Origin: Annona cherimola | Taxonomy: Eukaryota; Streptophyta; Magnoliopsida; Magnoliales; Annonaceae | Length of the DNA stretch: 64,000 nucleotides | Reading direction: 5' to 3' | NCBI GenBank assembly: GCA_030490835.1 | Contig: CM059972.1 | Location: 33,893,452-33,957,451 of the forward strand | In this document: in pieces, positions 59,279-64,000 of the stretch | Position numbering within the stretch: position 1 is the stretch's first letter | Layout of the letters: each line of letters opens with the position of its first letter | Notes under the pieces: generated by a model | Database searches by the model: none | Told to the model about the DNA's origin: nothing | What the model saw: only the letters and a program-made list of their open reading frames with translations | Made by a program: the position numbers and the translations under genes

Positions 59279-62200
59279 TGTGGCGACCTAGCCCGAGCGT
59301 CACAACCTTACCTCAAAATTGTTCTACTGGTAAACATGATCAGGATTGTTGCCCTGTCACACAGCGGGTTTTAACAGATATTTTTCCAATTAGATATATT
59401 CTATTGGGAATTTAATTCTTCATATTTTCATTTCATGCATATCTCAGTCATTTCCAACCATTCATGACATAATAAAGCATGATGTTCAAAAATATTTCAT
59501 CATTCTCATAAATCAGATGTCACTGCATGTATTATCATAGTTGTTAACATAAACCATCAAGGTAAATTTACAATCAATCATTCAACATAAGTTTTTCACA
59601 ACATGAAACTTATATTGTTCTCCATTTCCTCAATGGTCAGCTCTTGCTCCTTTGCCAGGTCTTTTCTTTCACCTGTCTATGGGTTTGGAAAACAAAACGT
59701 GAGTGATAACTCAGTAAGCAAGCTTAGGGTTTTCATGCAATTCATTTTGAAAGCAACATTCTTGAAAAATATTTCTCTCCATTCAGTAGAGACACTTAGC
59801 AAGTGATCAACTACCTGCGGAGCAGAAACTTTTTCATAAACTTTTCATAAACATTTCATGAAAATCATTCATGAAAAACCATTCACGTAAACTATTCGTA
59901 AAATTCAGTTTTTAGACATTTCATAAACATTGGATGTGCAAATTCATCATTTCCATTAATGACGTTATCCTTCATGTGACGGTTCGCTAGCAAGGGGAAC
60001 ACTCTTTCATTGCATGATCCTTTCCATCCTTGGCGCCAGACCTACCGACTTGGTAACATCAAGGGGGACTCCTTGTCCACTTACTACCTCGACTAGTCTA
60101 CTTGATTTCCATTCCATGCATGACTTTTAGTCACCCCGGCATCATATACCCCCTTACACATGGAACTTGCCATTCTCATGTAGAGAATTCTTTGCACCAT
60201 CCCTTTTGAAACGTTGTTTCAACGAAACATTATATAAACTCATGTTTAAACACATTTCAAACATAATTGCGAAACCATAAGCAATCATTTATTTCAACAG
60301 AAATAAACATTTCAATACTCATATAGACAAGGAATGACCATCCTTAAATACTTTGTAATGAAAACCAAAATCATTTAGAAAGCTTCTTGCTTACCTTGCT
60401 TGCTTAGCTTTCTGTTTCGCTTATCCCTTTGCCTTTGCCTATATATATAAGAATGATATAACATTCATATATTTTCTTTGCTTACATTCAACTCAGTTTC
60501 CAACCCATTTTCATTAACATATATCATTTATTTGACTTCATAAGTCATTATGCTCATATATAGCACATTTTGCACATATCATCGGCTAACACATAACATA
60601 TATAGCCCCATAATTAAGGTATCCATTTCAATCACATAAAACTCATTCAATAATTATCATTTATAGGTTCATTAACCTTACCTTTCCATTTTTCACTCTA
60701 TTTCCACAATACACATATCGGTGCTTGTTTTAAGCACCCGTTATTGCCTTAAGCCTCATTAATTAATCCCAAAAGTTGAGATTACATCACGACATTCTAA
60801 ACAGAAATATATTCACAAAATTTATTATATTTTCATGCATTTTTGCACAAAACCAAATTACATAGGTCATTTACCACTCATGCATGTCTAACCTTTCACA
60901 TATAACCATTTAACAACACATATATGAGGCCTTTCATAAAATTTCCCAAGTCAGAAATTTAATCCACATTTCAGCATGATAATTATCCTTAATTACTACT
61001 ATACTTAGGGTATTTTTATGGAATTTAAATCCACTAATCATAGGTTTCCAAAACAGCAACTTTGGAACCCATCTTTCACACGTTTAACGTGTCTTTTGAC
61101 ACATAACCCTAAGCAGATTTATAAATCTGAATTTTCAGCATATAATCCCAATTTTATTAATCAATATTTAAGGATTTAACACATATATCAATTTGGATCA
61201 TTTCTACATAGGTTTCATATTTCTTTTTGATTTGTTTCTCCAACTATCCACATATGCTGAAATCAGGCGTACTGAATTCTCAAAAACTTGAATTAATACC
61301 AAATCAAGTATTTTTGATCTGAAATTTCTACCATACCTTAATAACTACATTAATTAACCAAAATAAATATTTACAGCATAAAAAATTAATCATTTATATT
61401 TATTTTGGTATTTTAACCTTGATGGATAGCAGAATCTATTTTCAGAAAGCCTGAATGAAGTTAATTATGGGGTATATTTACACCCATAAAATCCTACTTT
61501 TTAATTTTTTATTGTGATTATAAATATATTTTACATATTCCGTAAAAGTTTCAGCTGAAAATTACTTTTATAAAAATTATTAAAAATCCTTTACTACAAC
61601 TGATCCTGTCACCCGTTTTACCCTGTTTAGGTGAATCTTCTCGGATTTTTAATGTGCAAAGTAATTATCCTTTTATTCTGAAAATTGGGTAGTTTCTTAA
61701 TTACCCCATAATTATTCTTTAAAAACTTTTCATGCTAAAATTCATCCATTTACTGTTCCGTTCATATTTTAGTTTACAACATCATATAACTTCTAGATTT
61801 GAGGCATAAAATCAAAATAATCATATATTTACTTGATTAAATGGGTAATCCCTCCTTTTCCCCTTTATTTTTCCTTCTTTTTCCTTCCTCCTTGCTGGTC
61901 TAGAGCTGGACGTGAGCTGCTGCCTTGGGGTGCAAGTTTCAACACTTAGAAAATATTTTCCAACATCTCATTTCCACATGACCGATTATCCCCCTTATAG
62001 AGCTGAAATTTCCAGCTATGGGCCCCAATTATTGCTGCATTTTCCACAGCCATTGAATGCATGCTTATCTCCACTTATGTGCTGGTGAACTCATAGCCAA
62101 GTAAATTCACTTTTTACCTTTTTTCAAAAATCCAAAAATCTGTTTTAATCAAAATCGTCCACTTGTCCACAATTGCCCTTCTTTACTTAGCTCTTAAGTA

Positions 62201-62804
62201 ACTTGTTACTTGCTCTCCAAGAAACCAACTTCCCATCATAATTATCTTAATCCATTCCATTCATCTCATAGATTTCATAATTTTATTCCATCGTTTCAAA
62301 TTTCATCTCAAACCGACGTTTCTACGTCAAGTTATGACCACTTGAATATATCTTTTGGATTTGGGAATAAAAATAATTAATTATCACCATAATCACATCA
62401 TGATTCCCTTAATCCAATCCATTCATAAGATTGGACCCACTGTCGTGAGCTTATCTTTCAAATTTCATCGAAATTCGCCTTGTAGGCGTCAAGTTATGAA
62501 TTTTTCTATCATTTTTCACCTTAATTCCAAAATTACACTTTAATCTCCATAAATTAAATCATGATTATTAACATGATTATTCATGACACCTTGTCACCTT
62601 TAAATTCTCATTAAGCCCCACGGGTCATATCGTCTCACTTTGGGCTCCGGCGATTAAATTTTTAATCACCGTTTCCAATAGAAACCCTAATTCAAAATGT
62701 GACATAATTCACAAAAATTATTCAAAATTCATTTTCATCACATATAAGTCATGTATATATGTTCAATGCATCCCATTGAGTCCTACATAGGTTGGGGTTT
62801 CACA
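59279..62804 (-). mobile_element. Solo Ty3/gypsy LTR, 3526 bp
   Basis: Minus-strand copy of the same long LTR family as elements A and B. On the plus strand it opens TGTGGCGACC and closes GGGGTTTCACA, and shared blocks run in reverse order (GATTGTTGCCCTGTCAC near 59345, GATCAACTACCTGCGGAGCA near 59805). GGGAG flanks both ends and no internal region is present, so this is a solo LTR. Confidence 0.93.
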
Positions 62805-62809
62805 GGGAG

Positions 62810-63421
62810 CTTGATGGATCAAGAAGAAAACTTGGATTTTTGGAGATTCTTGGGAAAAAATGAATTTAAGGTAAGTGTGTTGATTTCTTTTGAAAGAAAT
62901 GATAAATTTGAGTTACGAATCATGTGTTTTGTCAATTTTTTGTGGACACCTATTTGATTTCATAATTTGAGTTAATTTTGATTGTATTAATTTTGATTGT
63001 AAGGGACCTATTTAATGTAGAGATTTTTAAAAAATTGGAATTTGAGAGTTTTGATGGAAATGACTATAAAGGATGAAATGGAAGTGTTTAAAAGTGATTT
63101 TGTTTAGTATTATAATATGGTGTGTTGAATCCTATAGATTTTGAATGAGTTGGGCATGATTTCCATATAATGCCTTGGATGTTTTTGATGAAATGTCCAA
63201 GTGAGGCTAAATGCGTGGGAATGATGTATAAATGGGCATGTAGATCTTTTTGAATGTAAAAGATGTATTGAGCATGTTTGGTACATTTGGGATAGTGAAT
63301 TATTTGAAATGGAACTCATGATAGGTTTAATGTGCATGAGTTATATATTTTGGAATGGAGAAACGAACTTGGTTACTTGAGCTTATAGATGATTTGTGTT
63401 GATTTGTATAGCCCTCATGTT
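62810..63421. other. Sequence between solo gypsy LTR and the edge LTR
   Basis: No gene recognised. If the LTR at 63434 is a 3' LTR, this should be the end of that element's internal region, but I see no integrase or chromodomain homology in it. Confidence 0.3.
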
Positions 63422-63433
63422 GAGGGGAGAATG

Positions 63434-64000
63434 TGTAACGCCCTGAACCACGAGCCCGCCATAATATAAAACCTTACTCCACAGATTTTTTTAAGTGGTG
63501 AAACTTGGTTTCATTCTTATTCAAGTGGAAGCCTTCCTAATATGTTTGGAAATCAGTCTAAATTTTTCTTTTATTTTATTTTCTTTTATTTTAGAATCTA
63601 TTCCTTAACTAACATTTGACAGCATATCGTCTATGTTTGTGTAAGATGAAACGTGATAATCATTAAATAATCCAGCATTGACTATTAAATTCATTCATAT
63701 CCACTTTATTTTATCTAGTACATCTCTTATACAATCATACCTTATATGAAAAGATAATTTCTACACCATATAATCTCAACATAACAAATTTAAACTTGAA
63801 ACATACAATTCTAATAATTATATCCCAAGGCTAAAAAAACCTCAAAAGCATTACAAATGATATTTTCACTACTTTATTAGCAATGGAGACTCCTTCATCA
63901 AGTCGGTATCATTTGTATTCACTTGGTATTTGAAAACAGTGAGTATAAAATACATGGTAAGCAAACATTTAGAAATATACATAATTTCATAATCTATCGC
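63434..64000 (+). repeat. Start of another gypsy-type LTR, cut by the window end
   Basis: TGTAACGCCCTGAACC follows a purine run (TGAGGGGAGAATG, 63421-63433) that looks like a polypurine tract. TGTAACGCCC starts are common in plant gypsy LTRs. A GTGAGTATAAAATACATGGTAAGC phrase near 63940 also fits such LTRs. The other end lies outside the window. Confidence 0.5.

Overview
The window is nuclear DNA of a flowering plant. It is AT-rich, gene-poor and built mostly from LTR retrotransposons, and I recognise one intact host gene, a two-exon DC1 (Cys/His-rich C1) protein at 49116-51077. The species cannot be named from the sequence.

Left third (1-17620): a nest of three elements. The oldest is a Ty3/gypsy element of the Tekay/Del type (element A), seen as the C-terminal half of integrase plus chromodomain (3374-4275), a polypurine tract and a 3' LTR. 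A Ty1/copia Sirevirus-type element is inserted in its integrase gene, and only that element's last ORF and 3' LTR are in view (1-3372). A second gypsy element (B, 4415-13616) is inserted in the LTR of A. It has 3.5-3.6 kb LTRs, a TTAGG target duplication and a deleted pol. The LTR of A resumes at 13617 and ends near 17620.

Middle (17621-31620): a region of old retroelement debris, then a full-length Sirevirus-type copia element on the minus strand (21049-31615). It has an AGCAT target duplication, 1609-bp LTRs differing at about 13 positions, an initiator-Met-tRNA primer site, gag, a broken pol, an extra ORF after pol and two polypurine tracts. It is young but disabled by frameshifts, Trp-to-stop changes and loss of the second Asp of the reverse transcriptase YVDD box.

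Right half (31621-64000): AT-rich intergenic DNA with a satellite-like array of about 200-240-bp units that contain 10-bp TTAGATG subrepeats. A solo copia LTR splits this array. Two fold-back elements, several short tandem duplications, the DC1 gene, a decayed gypsy reverse transcriptase, a second solo copia LTR, a solo gypsy LTR and the start of another gypsy LTR at the right edge follow.

The most unusual material is in the copia family. Its U3 regions carry arrays of GTCGAC-centred dyads. The same array recurs inside the element between pol and the extra ORF, followed by a 250-bp pyrimidine-rich leader that looks like a host 5' UTR. This suggests that the extra ORF may have its own promoter.
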